64,000 nt of DNA from Rhodospirillaceae bacterium (GTDB lineage: Bacteria; Pseudomonadota; Alphaproteobacteria; Rhodospirillales; Rhodospirillaceae), in NCBI GenBank assembly GCA_002737725.1, contig NSIP01000001.1, positions 208,921-272,920 of the forward strand. Reading direction: 5' to 3'. The position numbers and the translations under genes are program-made. Position 1 is the first letter of the stretch. Each line of letters begins with the position of its first letter. The notes beneath the pieces are model-generated. The model saw nothing but the letters and a program-made list of their open reading frames with translations. It was not told the DNA's origin and searched no databases. Positions 18,360 to 28,762 of the stretch are shown piece after piece.

Positions 18360-19285
18360 TTGATCTCTGCCGCGATCGAGAACAGTTCATTGGGTGTAAT
18401 GACCAAGTCATAAGCCAGCTTCAAAGAAACTCCGAGCACGATCAGCGCCAACAACGAGCGCAACTGCTCGCCTTTTAACTTCACTGCAAACCGCGCGCCA
18501 ATCTGCGCGCCGATCACGCCGCCTAAAAGCAATAAAATTGCCAAAATCGCATCGACGGTTTGGTTGATGGTGGCTTGCAAGAATGTCGTGTTGGCCGTCA
18601 CAAAAATAATCTGGAACAGCGAGGTGCCAATCACCACTTGGGTCGGCATGCCCAACAAGTAGATCATGGCCGGCACCATGATGAAGCCGCCGCCAACGCC
18701 CATAATCGCGGCCAAGATCCCTACAAGAAAACCGACGGCCAGCGGCAAGATCGCCGAGATATAAAGTTTCGACTTATGAAAGCGCATCTTGAAGGGCAGG
18801 CCGTGAATCCAGGTATGACGTCCGGGCCCGCGTGTGTCGGGGCTGGTTGTCGCAGCACCCGTGCGCCGCCGCATCACGCCGGGCAGGCTTTCGCGCAACA
18901 TCAACGCGCCGATAATTCCTAAAAACAGAACGTAGCTCAGCGAGATCACTAGCTCGACTTGGCCCAAATCCCGCAAGATCGAAAACAGCCACACACCCAG
19001 GCCCGAGCCTAAGAACCCGCCGACCGTCAGAACACCGCCCATTTTGAAGTCGACGTTACCGCGTCCCATGTGGGCCAAGACACCAGAGACGGACGAGGCC
19101 ACAATCTGGTTGGCCTCGGTGCCCACAGCCACAGCGGGGGGTACGCCCATAAAAATCAGCAGCGGGGTCATCAAAAACCCACCACCAACACCGAACAAGC
19201 CAGACAAGAAACCGACCGCCCCACCCATTCCCAAAATCAGGAACACGTTGACCGACATCTCAGCGATAGGAAGATAAATTTGCAT
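18356..19285 (-). CDS. TauE/SafE-family sulfite/organosulfonate exporter-like permease
   Basis: A 309-residue membrane protein of the TauE/SafE (TSUP) family, which moves sulfite, sulfoacetate and related anions. The two-fold repeat shows as GFLSGLFGVGGGFLMTPLLI (about residues 25-44) and GFLVGILAAIMGVGGGFIMVP (about 185-205), both with the GVGGGF core. About eight helices and a basic loop around 135-165 can be seen. It is the first gene of the tauE, TIGR02186, usp, nfu run. The 110-bp gap to fcl holds the likely promoter. Confidence 0.88.
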   Translation of the reverse strand: MQIYLPIAEMSVNVFLILGMGGAVGFLSGLFGVGGGFLMTPLLIFMGVPPAVAVGTEANQIVASSVSGVLAHMGRGNVDFKMGGVLTVGGFLGSGLGVWLFSILRDLGQVELVISLSYVLFLGIIGALMLRESLPGVMRRRTGAATTSPDTRGPGRHTWIHGLPFKMRFHKSKLYISAILPLAVGFLVGILAAIMGVGGGFIMVPAMIYLLGMPTQVVIGTSLFQIIFVTANTTFLQATINQTVDAILAILLLLGGVIGAQIGARFAVKLKGEQLRSLLALIVLGVSLKLAYDLVITPNELFSIAAEIK

Positions 19286-19395
19286 CAGGCCCTAACGTTC
19301 AAGTCGCTTTGATGTTCTAGGCGCTGCACCCAGACGGATCAAGGTCGATATCGCCTTTGCGGCAAACTCAGTGCTTAGTCCGCGCGCCACTGGAA

Positions 19396-20337
19396 TCATG
19401 TGTGTGTCACGTTGGCCTTGTACCAAGCGTAGGTCTTGGCAATTCCCGCACGCAAGTCGGTGGTCGCCCTCCAGCCCAGCGCATGGATGCGTGCGCTGTT
19501 CATCAGTTTCTTGGGCGTCCCATCGGGCTTGCTCGCATCAAACGTAAACCCGCCCTGAAAGCCAATGACGTCGGCGATAGTTTCGGCCAATTGGCGAATT
19601 GTCACATCGCTGCCGAAGCCAACGTTGATCGGATCTTCGTGTGAATAATTTTTGAGCAGGAAGACACAAGCCTCGGCTAAATCCTCGACGTACAGAAATT
19701 CACGCATGGGCTTGCCCGAGCCCCAAAGCACGATACTCGGCGCGCTCGCCCGTTTGCTGCGGTGGGCCTTCGCCAGCAACGCCGGCAAAACATGGCTCGA
19801 GGCGACATCAAAGTTATCGCCCGGGCCGTATAAGTTTGTCGGCATCGCGCTGATGTAGTCGCGGCCATACTGGCGGCGATAGGCCTGGCATAATTTAATA
19901 CCGGCAATTTTGGCGATGGCATACCATTGGTTCGTGGTCTCCAATGGCCCGGTCAACAAACTATCCTCTGTGATTGGCTGTGGCGCCATGCGCGGATAGA
20001 TGCAGCTCGAGCCCAGAAATAAAAGGCGGTTGATGCCAATTTTATGTGCCGTCGCAATGATGTTGGATTGAATCATAAGATTGTCGTTGAGAAAATCCAC
20101 CGGCCTTGAATCATTGGCTAAAATTCCACCGACGACAGCAGCAGCTAATACAATGACGTCGGGTTTGTTTACAGCCATCCAATCTTCCACATCTTTTTGA
20201 CGCGTCAGATCAAGTTCAGCATGAGTGGCCGTCAGGATAGTGCAGTTCTCGGCTTTGAGGCGCGCTGTGATCGCCCCGCCGACCATCCCACGGTGACCGG
20301 CCACCCATATTATTTTACCTGCCAAAGAAAACGCCAT
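19396..20337 (-). CDS. fcl: GDP-L-fucose synthase
   Basis: A 313-residue short-chain dehydrogenase/reductase that epimerises and reduces GDP-4-keto-6-deoxy-mannose to GDP-L-fucose. The Rossmann motif GHRGMVGGAI sits near residues 14-23. Catalytic residues are in GSSCIYP (Ser-Ser-Cys, about 107-113) and NQWYAIAKIAG (Tyr and Lys of YxxxK, about 136-146). It lies 14 bp after gmd on the same strand, the usual two-gene GDP-fucose pathway. GDP-fucose feeds exopolysaccharide or LPS; no fucosyltransferase is in the window. Confidence 0.94.
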   Translation of the reverse strand: MAFSLAGKIIWVAGHRGMVGGAITARLKAENCTILTATHAELDLTRQKDVEDWMAVNKPDVIVLAAAVVGGILANDSRPVDFLNDNLMIQSNIIATAHKIGINRLLFLGSSCIYPRMAPQPITEDSLLTGPLETTNQWYAIAKIAGIKLCQAYRRQYGRDYISAMPTNLYGPGDNFDVASSHVLPALLAKAHRSKRASAPSIVLWGSGKPMREFLYVEDLAEACVFLLKNYSHEDPINVGFGSDVTIRQLAETIADVIGFQGGFTFDASKPDGTPKKLMNSARIHALGWRATTDLRAGIAKTYAWYKANVTHT

Positions 20338-20351
20338 CGTACGAACAGACT

Positions 20352-21425
20352 TTATGAGTCGTGGCGGTCAAACCGCCCCGCTTCAGACATCACTTCGACA
20401 AGATCACTCGCCACCATTTCTTTGACCAAAGTTTTCAGCGTCGTTTTGTGTTTCCACTTCAGGATGCGATGGGCTTTGCGGGGGTCGCCCAGCAGAAAAT
20501 CAACTTCGGTCGGGCGGAAATAGCGTGGATCGATGGCCACCACTACCTTGCCGGTTTTTTTGTCGAGGCCCTTTTCCTTCACGCCCTCGCCTTTCCATTC
20601 GATCGTGCGGCCAATTTCGGCAAAAGCAAGCTCGACAAACTTGCGCACAGTATGGGTCTCGCCGGTCGCCAAGACAAAATCATCCGGTTTTTTTTGTTGC
20701 ACGATGCGCCACATGCCCTCGACATAATCGCGCGCATGGCCCCAGTCGCGCTTCGCATCAAGATTGCCTAGATAGACTTTATCCTGCAGGCCCTTTTCAA
20801 TGGATGCTACCGCGCGGGTAATTTTGCGCGTCACGAACGTTTCGCCGCGGATCGGGCTTTCGTGATTAAACAAAATTCCGTTCGAGGCGTGATAGCCATA
20901 AGCCTCGCGGTAGTTCACCGTGATCCAGTAGGCATACAATTTAGCCGCGGCATAGGGGCTTCGGGGATAGAAGGGTGTGGTCTCGCTTTGCGGCGTTTCA
21001 TGAGCTTTACCGTACAGCTCAGATGTGGAGGCTTGATAAAACCGCGTTTTATCTTTCAGGCCCAGAATGCGCATGGCCTCCAGCAATCGAAGCGTGCCTA
21101 TGGCATCAGAGTTGGCCGTATATTCGGGCGTCTCGAAGCTCACTTGCACGTGGCTTTGGGCAGCTAAGTTGTAGATCTCGTCAGGCTGCACTTCTTGGAC
21201 AAGCCGGATCAAGTTCGTGGCATCGGTCATATCGCCGTAATGCAGAAACAGCCGCACACCCGATTCATGGCTGTCGCGATAGAGATGATCAATCCGCCCC
21301 GTGTTGAACGAGGAGGAGCGACGTTTGACCCCGTGGACGATATAGCTCTTTTTGAGCAACAGCTCGGCAAGGTAAGCGCCGTCTTGTCCGGTCACCCCGG
21401 TGATCAAAGCAACTTTATCGGCCAT
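20352..21425 (-). CDS. gmd: GDP-mannose 4,6-dehydratase
   Basis: A 357-residue extended SDR enzyme making GDP-4-keto-6-deoxy-D-mannose. It begins [20 protein letters not shown], with the GxxGxxG NADP site. The catalytic triad is visible in [18 protein letters not shown] (Thr/Ser-Glu) and [14 protein letters not shown] (YxxxK). [16 protein letters not shown] is a Gmd signature. The start at 21425 is where homologues begin; the frame runs 33 codons further up without family support. First gene of the gmd-fcl pair, divergent from the FlaA1/CapD-type gene across 191 bp that must hold both promoters. Confidence 0.95.
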   Translation of the reverse strand: MADKVALITGVTGQDGAYLAELLLKKSYIVHGVKRRSSSFNTGRIDHLYRDSHESGVRLFLHYGDMTDATNLIRLVQEVQPDEIYNLAAQSHVQVSFETPEYTANSDAIGTLRLLEAMRILGLKDKTRFYQASTSELYGKAHETPQSETTPFYPRSPYAAAKLYAYWITVNYREAYGYHASNGILFNHESPIRGETFVTRKITRAVASIEKGLQDKVYLGNLDAKRDWGHARDYVEGMWRIVQQKKPDDFVLATGETHTVRKFVELAFAEIGRTIEWKGEGVKEKGLDKKTGKVVVAIDPRYFRPTEVDFLLGDPRKAHRILKWKHKTTLKTLVKEMVASDLVEVMSEAGRFDRHDS

Positions 21426-21616
21426 GGAAATCTGCAGTCCTGGAAAAAATAAAAAGGCGTCCGTTGACTGTTCTAGACCGGATTGTGGCGGCGGAAAACC
21501 CCGGCGAATATCAAATCTGCTCAACCTGTGTAGGCCTAAAAAGACACCTGAGATTCGCCAAACCTACCCCGTCTGGGTTATGATCATCCCAGCATAACGA
21601 AACCAGAATTGAATCC

Positions 21617-23533
21617 GTGAGAATACTCTTTCAACCACGCAATTTGCTTGTCTATTGCCACGACGTGGCCATGGCGTATCTGGCGTTTATCACCGCCTAT
21701 GCGCTTCGTCTGGGCGTCGATGCCGCCTCGTGGGAGGCGCGCGGCGTCTTGGTAACGGCCGCAGCTTTCGCAGGAATCGCCGCCGTGGTTTATCTCTTTA
21801 CCGGGCTTTATCGCCATGTCTGGGAATATGTCTCGACCAAGGATGCCATGAACGTTCTGCGCTCGGCGACCTTAAGTATACTCGTTTTCCTCCCAGCGTT
21901 GTTCTTCGTCACCCGGCTCGAAACCTTCCCGCGCTCACTGCCGATTATTGGGTGGTTTGTCCTGGTGCTGTTTCTGGCCGGGCCGCGGCTCTTGCTTCGT
22001 CTGGCCAGTGATCGTCAATTCGGGGGGGCGTGGACTCAAGCCCAAGATGGCATGCCAATACTCGTGGTCGGGGCTGGACCCGAAGGTGAGCAGTTCGTTC
22101 GCACAGTCCAGAAAAGCCGAACCACGGCCTATATCATTCTGGGTTTTGTCACGGCCAATCCCAGCCGGGTCGGACAACTGATTCAGGGCGTGGAAGTGCT
22201 GGGCCTCGACAAAGACTTGTCCACGATCATCTCGAAACTTGGCCGCCGGGGCATGAAGCCCGAAAAAATTGTGGTCGTGCGCGCGAAGGTCTCGGGGGCC
22301 GAGCTGACGCAGTTTCTGGATGTCGCTGAAGCGCATCAGTGCGGATTGGCGCGCGTCCCACCACCAGCTGAGTTGCGCGACCATGACGACGCCGCCCTGA
22401 AACCCCGCCCTATCGCCATTAATGATGTGCTGGGACGTCCACAGATGTCGCTTGATCGTGGTGCCATGGCCGATTTGATTCGAGGTCGACGAATTTTGGT
22501 CACAGGCGCGGGCGGCTCGATTGGCTCAGAGTTGGTTCGCCAAATTGTGGCGATTGGGCCATCGCATTTGGCGTTGGTCGATAATGGCGAGTTCAATCTC
22601 TACACCATCGACCGCGAAATCCGCGAATGGCGCGCCAATCAATCCATGAGCACGATCTTGGCTGACGTGCGCGATGCGGCGCGACTGAAGGATGTTGTCG
22701 CGAAGGAGCGCCCCGATCTATTGTTTCATGCAGCCGCATTGAAACACGTGCCATTGGTAGAAAGTAATGTGTTGGAAGGCTTGCTGACAAATGTGATTGG
22801 CGCGCGCAACGTGGCCGAAGCATGTGTTGCTGCGCGCATACCGACGATGGTGTTGGTCTCCACCGATAAGGCCGTGAATCCTGCCAATGTCATGGGCGCG
22901 TCCAAACGCATTGCCGAGATTTTCTGCCAGGCCGAAGATCTGCGCCAATCGGCCACCAGTTTCATCACGGTACGATTTGGCAATGTGCTGGGTTCGGCGG
23001 GCTCGGTGGTGCCATTGTTCCAGCATCAGCTCGAAACCGGCGGCCCGCTCACGGTCACGCACACCGATATCGAACGCTACTTCATGACGCCTCATGAGGC
23101 AGTTGAATTAATTCTCCAGGCCAGCGCTTTGGGCATGACCAAGCGCGATCAGGGCGCGATCTATGTGCTCGATATGGGTCAGCCGGTAAAAATCATCGAC
23201 CTGGCCAAACAAATGATCCGGCTGGCTGGCAAAACCCTGGGCACCGATATCGACATTAAAATCACCGGCCTGCGGCCCGGAGAAAAACTTTATGAAGAGC
23301 TTTTTCACGGCGAAGAACCACCGCTACCCACCGGGCAAGAGGGAATTCTGCTGGCCCGCCCGCGCGTGGCCGACGCCGGCCTGATCGCTGCCCAGCTGAC
23401 GGCCTTGGAGCGCGCCGCTCGTGCGCGCGACGAAGAGGGTGCGCTGGCGATTGTTGCGACCTTGGTGCCCGAAATGCGACGGGGCCAGCCGCCCCAGTCC
23501 AAGCCACATTTGAGCATTGTGAAGTCGTCGTAG
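21617..23533 (+). CDS. Membrane-bound UDP-sugar 4,6-dehydratase, FlaA1/CapD/WbpM type
   Basis: A 638-residue protein. Four N-terminal membrane helices (about residues 10-115) precede a first Rossmann-like domain (ILVVGAGPEGEQF, about 149-161). The catalytic SDR domain has TGAGGSIGSELVRQI (about 295-309), the LFHAAALKHVPLVE motif and STDKAVNPANVMGASKRIAE, where Met replaces the usual Tyr of YxxxK, a hallmark of the WbpM/CapD family. Such enzymes make UDP-4-keto-6-deoxy-GlcNAc for O-antigen or capsule sugars. The start is GTG at 21617. With the DegT, Gfo/Idh and MsbA-like genes to the right it suggests a modified aminosugar in the envelope. Confidence 0.92.
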   Translation: MRILFQPRNLLVYCHDVAMAYLAFITAYALRLGVDAASWEARGVLVTAAAFAGIAAVVYLFTGLYRHVWEYVSTKDAMNVLRSATLSILVFLPALFFVTRLETFPRSLPIIGWFVLVLFLAGPRLLLRLASDRQFGGAWTQAQDGMPILVVGAGPEGEQFVRTVQKSRTTAYIILGFVTANPSRVGQLIQGVEVLGLDKDLSTIISKLGRRGMKPEKIVVVRAKVSGAELTQFLDVAEAHQCGLARVPPPAELRDHDDAALKPRPIAINDVLGRPQMSLDRGAMADLIRGRRILVTGAGGSIGSELVRQIVAIGPSHLALVDNGEFNLYTIDREIREWRANQSMSTILADVRDAARLKDVVAKERPDLLFHAAALKHVPLVESNVLEGLLTNVIGARNVAEACVAARIPTMVLVSTDKAVNPANVMGASKRIAEIFCQAEDLRQSATSFITVRFGNVLGSAGSVVPLFQHQLETGGPLTVTHTDIERYFMTPHEAVELILQASALGMTKRDQGAIYVLDMGQPVKIIDLAKQMIRLAGKTLGTDIDIKITGLRPGEKLYEELFHGEEPPLPTGQEGILLARPRVADAGLIAAQLTALERAARARDEEGALAIVATLVPEMRRGQPPQSKPHLSIVKSS

Positions 23534-23641
23534 GTTCCCGCCATCTCAAAACCGAACCTCATCGAGGCGGTTCCCCCCGACTCAGGTGTATGCTACACGG
23601 CGCGCGGTTTTGCCCCGTTGCTCAGTCGTTGAGGTCTCGCG

Positions 23642-25225
23642 ATGCCCGCCCCCGCCCCCGCCGTTCGCCGCGCATTGTTTTCCGTTTCCGATAAAACCGG
23701 CCTTGTCGGCTTTGCCGAGTTTCTGCACGGACTGGGCGTGGAGCTGATCTCCACCGGGGGCACGGCGGCTGCTTTGCGCAACGCTAAATTGCCCGTGAAA
23801 GAAGTGGCCGATCTTACCAGCTTTCCTGAAATGCTCGATGGTCGCGTGAAAACGCTGCACCCCAAGGTGCACGGTGGCTTGCTCGGGATTCGCGGGAACG
23901 CCGAGCATGAAAAAGCCATGGCCGATCACGGTATCGTTCCCATCGATCTGGTGGTGGTGAACCTCTATCCCTTCGAAGAGACGATTGCCAAAACCACTGA
24001 TTTTGAAACCTGCATCGAGAATATCGACATCGGCGGCCCCGCCATGATTCGCGGTGCGGCTAAAAATCATGCGGGCGTGGCGGTGGTTGTGGACACCGAA
24101 GACTACGCAACTGTGATCGAGGACATAAAGGCCAACAAAGGTGCGGTCAGCGATGATCTGCGCAAGCGTCTCGCAGCCCGCGCGTATGCGCGCACGGCGG
24201 CCTACGATGCGGCCATCTCCGCGTGGTTTGCCGATGTGCTGAAGGATGACTTTCCGCGTTATTTGTCGTTTGGCGGTAAAATCAAGCAGTCACTTCGGTA
24301 TGGCGAAAACCCGCACCAAAGTGCAGCGCTGTATCTGACTACCGAACAGCGCCCCGGCATTGCCACCGCCAAACAACTGCAAGGCAAAGAACTCAGCTAT
24401 AACAATATTAACGACACTGACGCCGCGTTTGAGTTGGTGGCAGAATTTTCGCAACCCGCTTGCGCGATTATCAAGCACGCCAACCCCTGCGGTGTGGCCT
24501 TAGGGGCATCGTGCTTGGAGGCTTATACCAAAGCACTGATGTGCGATCCGGTATCGGCGTTCGGCGGCATCATCGCGCTCAATCGTCCCATCGACGGCCC
24601 TACTGCTGCCAAGATCAGCGAATTGTTCACCGAGGTGGTGATCGCGCCGGGGGCCAGCGAAGAGGCCATCAGCATCTTTGCCAAGAAAAAAAATCTCCGA
24701 TTGATGGTGGCCGACGCCATGCCCGACCTCAAAGCCAAGGGTCGCGCCATCCGCAATGTCGCCGGTGGGTTTTTGGTGCAGGGTCGCGATAGCGGGCACA
24801 TCACCGAGAGTGATTTGAAGGTGGTCACCAAAGTCAAACCGAGCGATCAACAAACCGCTGATTTGTTATTCGCCTTTACCGTCTGCAAGCACGTGAAGTC
24901 CAATGCCATCGTCTATGTGAAAAACGGCGCGACGGTGGGCATTGGCGCAGGCCAAATGAGCCGCGTGGATTCGGCACGTATCGCGCATTTGAAATCGAAA
25001 GAAGCCGCCCAGGCTGCGGGCCTCACCGAGGCACTGACGGTCGGTTCGGTCGTCGCCTCCGATGCCTTCTTCCCCTTCGCTGATGGCCTGTTGGTGACGG
25101 CTGAGGCCGGTGCCGTGGCGGTGATTCAGCCCGGCGGCTCAATTCGTGATGATGATGTGATTAAGGCTGCTGACGAAAAAGGCTTAGCGATGGTGCTCAC
25201 GGGTATGCGGCACTTCCGGCATTGA
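23642..25225 (+). CDS. purH: Bifunctional AICAR formyltransferase / IMP cyclohydrolase
   Basis: A 527-residue enzyme for the last two steps of purine synthesis. The N-terminal MGS-like IMP cyclohydrolase domain shows [18 protein letters not shown] and [14 protein letters not shown], with the [16 protein letters not shown] motif near residues 70-85. The AICAR formyltransferase domain shows [14 protein letters not shown] and [15 protein letters not shown] with its catalytic Lys-His. Its end [20 protein letters not shown] matches the family. Full length. It is followed at once by copy A of the 44-bp palindrome. Confidence 0.97.
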   Translation: MPAPAPAVRRALFSVSDKTGLVGFAEFLHGLGVELISTGGTAAALRNAKLPVKEVADLTSFPEMLDGRVKTLHPKVHGGLLGIRGNAEHEKAMADHGIVPIDLVVVNLYPFEETIAKTTDFETCIENIDIGGPAMIRGAAKNHAGVAVVVDTEDYATVIEDIKANKGAVSDDLRKRLAARAYARTAAYDAAISAWFADVLKDDFPRYLSFGGKIKQSLRYGENPHQSAALYLTTEQRPGIATAKQLQGKELSYNNINDTDAAFELVAEFSQPACAIIKHANPCGVALGASCLEAYTKALMCDPVSAFGGIIALNRPIDGPTAAKISELFTEVVIAPGASEEAISIFAKKKNLRLMVADAMPDLKAKGRAIRNVAGGFLVQGRDSGHITESDLKVVTKVKPSDQQTADLLFAFTVCKHVKSNAIVYVKNGATVGIGAGQMSRVDSARIAHLKSKEAAQAAGLTEALTVGSVVASDAFFPFADGLLVTAEAGAVAVIQPGGSIRDDDVIKAADEKGLAMVLTGMRHFRH

Positions 25226-25237
25226 TTCTTCTTGGTT

Positions 25238-25281
25238 GCATTTTTCCACGCCAAGTGGAAGGCCACGTCTCGGGAAAATGC
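25238..25281. repeat. 44-bp interspersed palindrome, copy A
   Basis: Outer arms GCATTTTTCC (25238-25247) and GGGAAAATGC (25272-25281) pair over 10 positions with one T-G wobble. An inner stem CCAC...GTGG (25246-25258) lies in the loop side. The element fills nearly all of the 56-bp gap between the converging purH and MFS genes and touches the MFS stop. Related copies are at 34801-34843 and 52140-52181. Confidence 0.75.
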
Positions 25282-26532
25282 TCACGGCTCTTTCACGCCG
25301 CGCAGCACCCACAAGCCCCCCGCTAAAAATACCAGCACTGTGGCCAGGCCCCAACGCTGGCTGCCGCTGACAGCCGTCATCCAACCCACGGCCAGCGGTC
25401 CACCAAACGCAATGGCTTTGCCGGTCAGGGCAAACAGCCCAAACATTTCCGTGCGAATCTCGAGCGGCGAGAGTCGCGCCATCATGGTGCGGCTTGCGGC
25501 TTGCACCGGCCCAAAGAAGGTACTCACGGTCAGCGCCCAAATCCAAAACCAGGTTTTGTCGGGCGCGCTTAAGGTCAACGCGCCGAACACTATGACGGCC
25601 AAGACGCTGATGGAAATGGTGCGCTTCGATCCAAACTTGTCATCGATCCAACCAAAAACCGCAGCCCCAATCCCTGCCGTCACATTTAAAGCGATTCCAA
25701 GCTGGATGACCTCGGCCACCGTCATGCCAAAGGTGCCAGCGGCAAAGATACCGCCAAAGGCAAAAATGGTCGTGACCCCATCGTTGTAAAGCATGCGTGC
25801 GATCAAAAAGCGTACGATGTTCGGGTATTGGCGAATTTTACCTAGCGTCTCGCGTAATTGAATCAAGCCGCTTTTGATCGCAAGACCAATGGGCTGGGTT
25901 TGCGCTGCGTCGTCTTTGACCCAAAAGAAAAACGGTAGGGAAAATACACTAAACCAAATGGCCACGACTAAAACCGTGGCGCGGACATGCGCGCTGGCTG
26001 CTTTATCTAAGCCAAAGGGTGCGGGGTCAGCCCGAATGAACAGCAACAAGCACAGCAATAAACAGAGCAACCCGCCGCCGTAACCGCAGCCCGACGCCCA
26101 GCCGGAAATGCGCCCTAATTTTTCGCTGGGTGCCACCGAGGGCAGCAACGCGTTATAAAAAACCTGCCCCACTTCGAAGCCAATGTTGGCGATCACCACA
26201 GCCGCTAAGATCAGCGCAATGTGCGAGCTGTTGGGTTCTGCAAACCACAAGAATGCGGTGGTGATCACCGTCAATATCGAGCACCAAAATACCCAAACTT
26301 TGCGCCGCCCTGCATGGTCGGCGATGGCGCCCACGACAGGGCTAATCAGCGCAATCAGCAGGGCCGATATCCCCTGCGCTGTGCCCCACCACGCCGTGCC
26401 CTGCTCGGGCGTGGGTGCAACGCCTTGGGTGAAGTAGGTGGCAAAAACAAACGTGACAATAACAGTGACATAGGCCGAGTTGGCGAAGTCGAACAGACAC
26501 CAGCCTAGAACGCTGCGCTGCTCGGGTTTCAT
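25282..26532 (-). CDS. MFS permease of the UMF1/Atg22-like family
   Basis: A 416-residue, 12-helix transporter. The opening VLGWCLFDFANSAYVTVIVT (about residues 8-27) is the signature of the UMF1/Atg22-like branch, whose bacterial members have unknown substrates. The next motif IALISPVVGAIADHAGRRKVW is the MFS loop 2-3 signature. Its start overlaps the stop of the Gfo/Idh gene by one base (TAATG), so it is translated from the same mRNA as the aminotransferase and dehydrogenase. That places it in a sugar or amino-compound setting, but the substrate is unknown. Confidence 0.85.
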   Translation of the reverse strand: MKPEQRSVLGWCLFDFANSAYVTVIVTFVFATYFTQGVAPTPEQGTAWWGTAQGISALLIALISPVVGAIADHAGRRKVWVFWCSILTVITTAFLWFAEPNSSHIALILAAVVIANIGFEVGQVFYNALLPSVAPSEKLGRISGWASGCGYGGGLLCLLLCLLLFIRADPAPFGLDKAASAHVRATVLVVAIWFSVFSLPFFFWVKDDAAQTQPIGLAIKSGLIQLRETLGKIRQYPNIVRFLIARMLYNDGVTTIFAFGGIFAAGTFGMTVAEVIQLGIALNVTAGIGAAVFGWIDDKFGSKRTISISVLAVIVFGALTLSAPDKTWFWIWALTVSTFFGPVQAASRTMMARLSPLEIRTEMFGLFALTGKAIAFGGPLAVGWMTAVSGSQRWGLATVLVFLAGGLWVLRGVKEP

Positions 26533-27434
26533 TAAATGGCCTCAATGATTTTCCAGGCAACACGCATAGCCCGCAGGGCATCCTGAGCGGTAACTCGGGG
26601 GGGTGTTCTGGTGCGAACGGCGTCTAAAAAATCCGCGATCTCGGCGCGAAGCGCATCGTGTTCGCCCACAGCCAAAGATTGGGTGATGTCGTGCGTTTTG
26701 TGCGTCACGGTGCGACCGATAAAGTCGAGGTGATACGCGCCGTGCGTGGTTTGCAACGCTAAACCCCTGATGCGCGTATCGGCCTTGCGATTGGCATTCA
26801 GTTGCGCCGAAGTACCATCAGCAAAAGTCAGCTCAGCTTTGGCCCAATTATCAAGCACGCCCTCGGCGGTGATGGCCACGACGTCTGATTGTTTCAAGGC
26901 CAGCACAATTTCCAAATCGTGAATCATCATGTCAGACACAACATCCACGGCAACCTGTCGCCCGCCTGCGGGGCTGAGGCGTTGAACGTTGATGCAGCGA
27001 ATATGGTTGTTTTTTATGCCCACAGCAAAAAGGACTTCGGTCGCTGGATTAAAACGCTCGATCTGACCGACGGCAACAACCGCATTGGTTTTTTCAGCGG
27101 CCTGAATGATGGCTACGCAATCACCTTCGGTCATCGCCAATGGCTTCTCAATCAAACATGAAATACCTGCGCTTAGAAGCGTCACCGCGGCAGCGGCATG
27201 AAATGCCGGCGGCGTGGCGATGGTGGCCGCATCTACATGGCCGATTAAATCGGCCGCATCATAAAAAGCCTGACAGTTAAATTGTTTAGCGATTTCGTTA
27301 GCTCTTGCCTGATCGACATCCACCACAGCGACCAGCTTTGAATCTGCCATATCAGCCGCCGCGCACACATGGCGCATTCCCATGGGTCCCAATCCCACCA
27401 CGGCTGTTCGTAAATCGTTTGGGCGCGATGTCAT
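26532..27434 (-). CDS. Gfo/Idh/MocA-family NAD(P)-dependent oxidoreductase
   Basis: A 300-residue dehydrogenase. The N-terminal Rossmann domain starts LRTAVVGLGPMGMRHVCAAA (GxGxxG) and contains ATPPAFHAAAAVTLLSAG, then the EKPLAMTEGD motif (about residues 94-103) with the conserved Lys of the EKP signature. The C-terminal domain has VVSDMMIHDLEIVLAL, with the Asp and His expected near the active site. The neighbouring DegT aminotransferase suggests a nucleotide-sugar 3-dehydrogenase of the WlbA/WbpB type working ahead of a transaminase. The exact sugar is an inference. Confidence 0.85.
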   Translation of the reverse strand: MTSRPNDLRTAVVGLGPMGMRHVCAAADMADSKLVAVVDVDQARANEIAKQFNCQAFYDAADLIGHVDAATIATPPAFHAAAAVTLLSAGISCLIEKPLAMTEGDCVAIIQAAEKTNAVVAVGQIERFNPATEVLFAVGIKNNHIRCINVQRLSPAGGRQVAVDVVSDMMIHDLEIVLALKQSDVVAITAEGVLDNWAKAELTFADGTSAQLNANRKADTRIRGLALQTTHGAYHLDFIGRTVTHKTHDITQSLAVGEHDALRAEIADFLDAVRTRTPPRVTAQDALRAMRVAWKIIEAI

Positions 27435-27443
27435 CAGCGTTGG

Positions 27444-28598
27444 TTAGCTTGCGGCGCGCTGGACGGCAGCAACGATACGATCCTGGTCGGCTTCGCTCAG
27501 ATAGGGATGCATGGGGAGGCTGACGACTTCGCGCGACAAGGCCTCGGTCACGGGTAGGCCACCCTCGGCTTGCGGGAAGGCGCGATATGCGGGTTGAACG
27601 TGAATCGGCTTCGGATAAAAGACTGATGTCGGGATTTTTTCAGCTCCCAGCAACGACACAATTTTATCGCGCACCTTAGATTTAATGGTGTACTGCGCCC
27701 ACACCGAAGACCTGTCAGTACGAACTTTTGGGGTTATGACGGCACCGCCCAGACGCTGGTGATAGCGCTCGGCGATACGCTGGCGCGCGGCACATTCATC
27801 GTCGAAGATGTCCAATTTCTCAAGCAAGACCGCCGCTTGAATGGTGTCTAAGCGCGCCGTTAGGCCGACGCACACATTTTCGTTGCGGTTCTTGCCTTGG
27901 CCATGAACGCGAATGTGCGTCATGCGGTGGTACAGGTCTTCATCGTCGGTGAAAACGGCTCCGCCATCGCCATAGGCCCCCAAAGGCTTTGAGGGGTAAA
28001 AACTGGTGGCCGTCACCTCAGCCAACGCACCTACGCGTATGTTTTTATAACGCGCGCCGTAGCTTTGCGCGGCGTCGGCCAAAACCCAAATGCCTTCTTT
28101 GGCACACAGGGCATTAATCTTGTCCATATCGGCAGGTTGCCCAAACAGGTCGACGGGAATCACAGCGCGCGGTTTTAAGCCTAAGCGTCGGGCTGTGAGG
28201 ATGCCGCGGGCCAAACTCGCGGGATCAAGATTGAAGGTATCAGGGTGGACATCGATAAAAATCGGTGTTGCCCCTGCGAGAGCAACAACTTCGGCCGTGG
28301 CTGTGAACGTGAACGAGGGCACGAACACTGCGTCACCATGCCCCACGCCCTTGGCCATCAGTGGGATCACCAGGGCGTCGGTTCCGCTGGAGCAACTCAG
28401 CACGAATTTTGCGCCACTGTGCTTTGCCAAACGGCGCTCTAACTCCATGACTTCCGGGCCCATGATAAACCCGCCATGCGCCAGAACCTTGGCGATGGCG
28501 GCATCAATGCGCGTACCAATGCGGGCGCGCTGCGCCTGCAGGTCGATGAAGGGAATGGGTTTTGTGCTGGGCAGGCTTTGGTGGGCTGTCTCGGCCAT
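27444..28598 (-). CDS. DegT/DnrJ/EryC1/StrS-family sugar aminotransferase
   Basis: A 384-residue PLP enzyme that transaminates keto-sugars on nucleotides. It shows IPFIDLQAQRARIGTRIDAA, CSSGTDALVIPLMAKGVGHG and DVHPDTFNLDP. The PLP lysine motif is TSFYPSKPLGAYGDGGAVFT (about residues 180-199). The C-terminal part has LPMHPYLSEADQDRIV. It resembles WbpE/WlbC-like enzymes that act on 3-keto sugars made by a Gfo/Idh dehydrogenase, and that gene follows 9 bp downstream. First gene of the three-gene leftward operon. Confidence 0.9.
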   Translation of the reverse strand: MAETAHQSLPSTKPIPFIDLQAQRARIGTRIDAAIAKVLAHGGFIMGPEVMELERRLAKHSGAKFVLSCSSGTDALVIPLMAKGVGHGDAVFVPSFTFTATAEVVALAGATPIFIDVHPDTFNLDPASLARGILTARRLGLKPRAVIPVDLFGQPADMDKINALCAKEGIWVLADAAQSYGARYKNIRVGALAEVTATSFYPSKPLGAYGDGGAVFTDDEDLYHRMTHIRVHGQGKNRNENVCVGLTARLDTIQAAVLLEKLDIFDDECAARQRIAERYHQRLGGAVITPKVRTDRSSVWAQYTIKSKVRDKIVSLLGAEKIPTSVFYPKPIHVQPAYRAFPQAEGGLPVTEALSREVVSLPMHPYLSEADQDRIVAAVQRAAS

Positions 28599-28762
28599 TA
28601 TCTTGGTTCTTTGGTCGCTCTTATTGTTTATTGTGCGTGTCTGGTCTCTGACCGGGGTGAAACTACTCGGGCAGGGAGGTCTTGAAAAGGCACAAGCCTA
28701 AAAACAAGCCTAGACGCCTGCGGCTGCCCGGGGTTATCTCGGCCCATGACGGCGGATACAAG

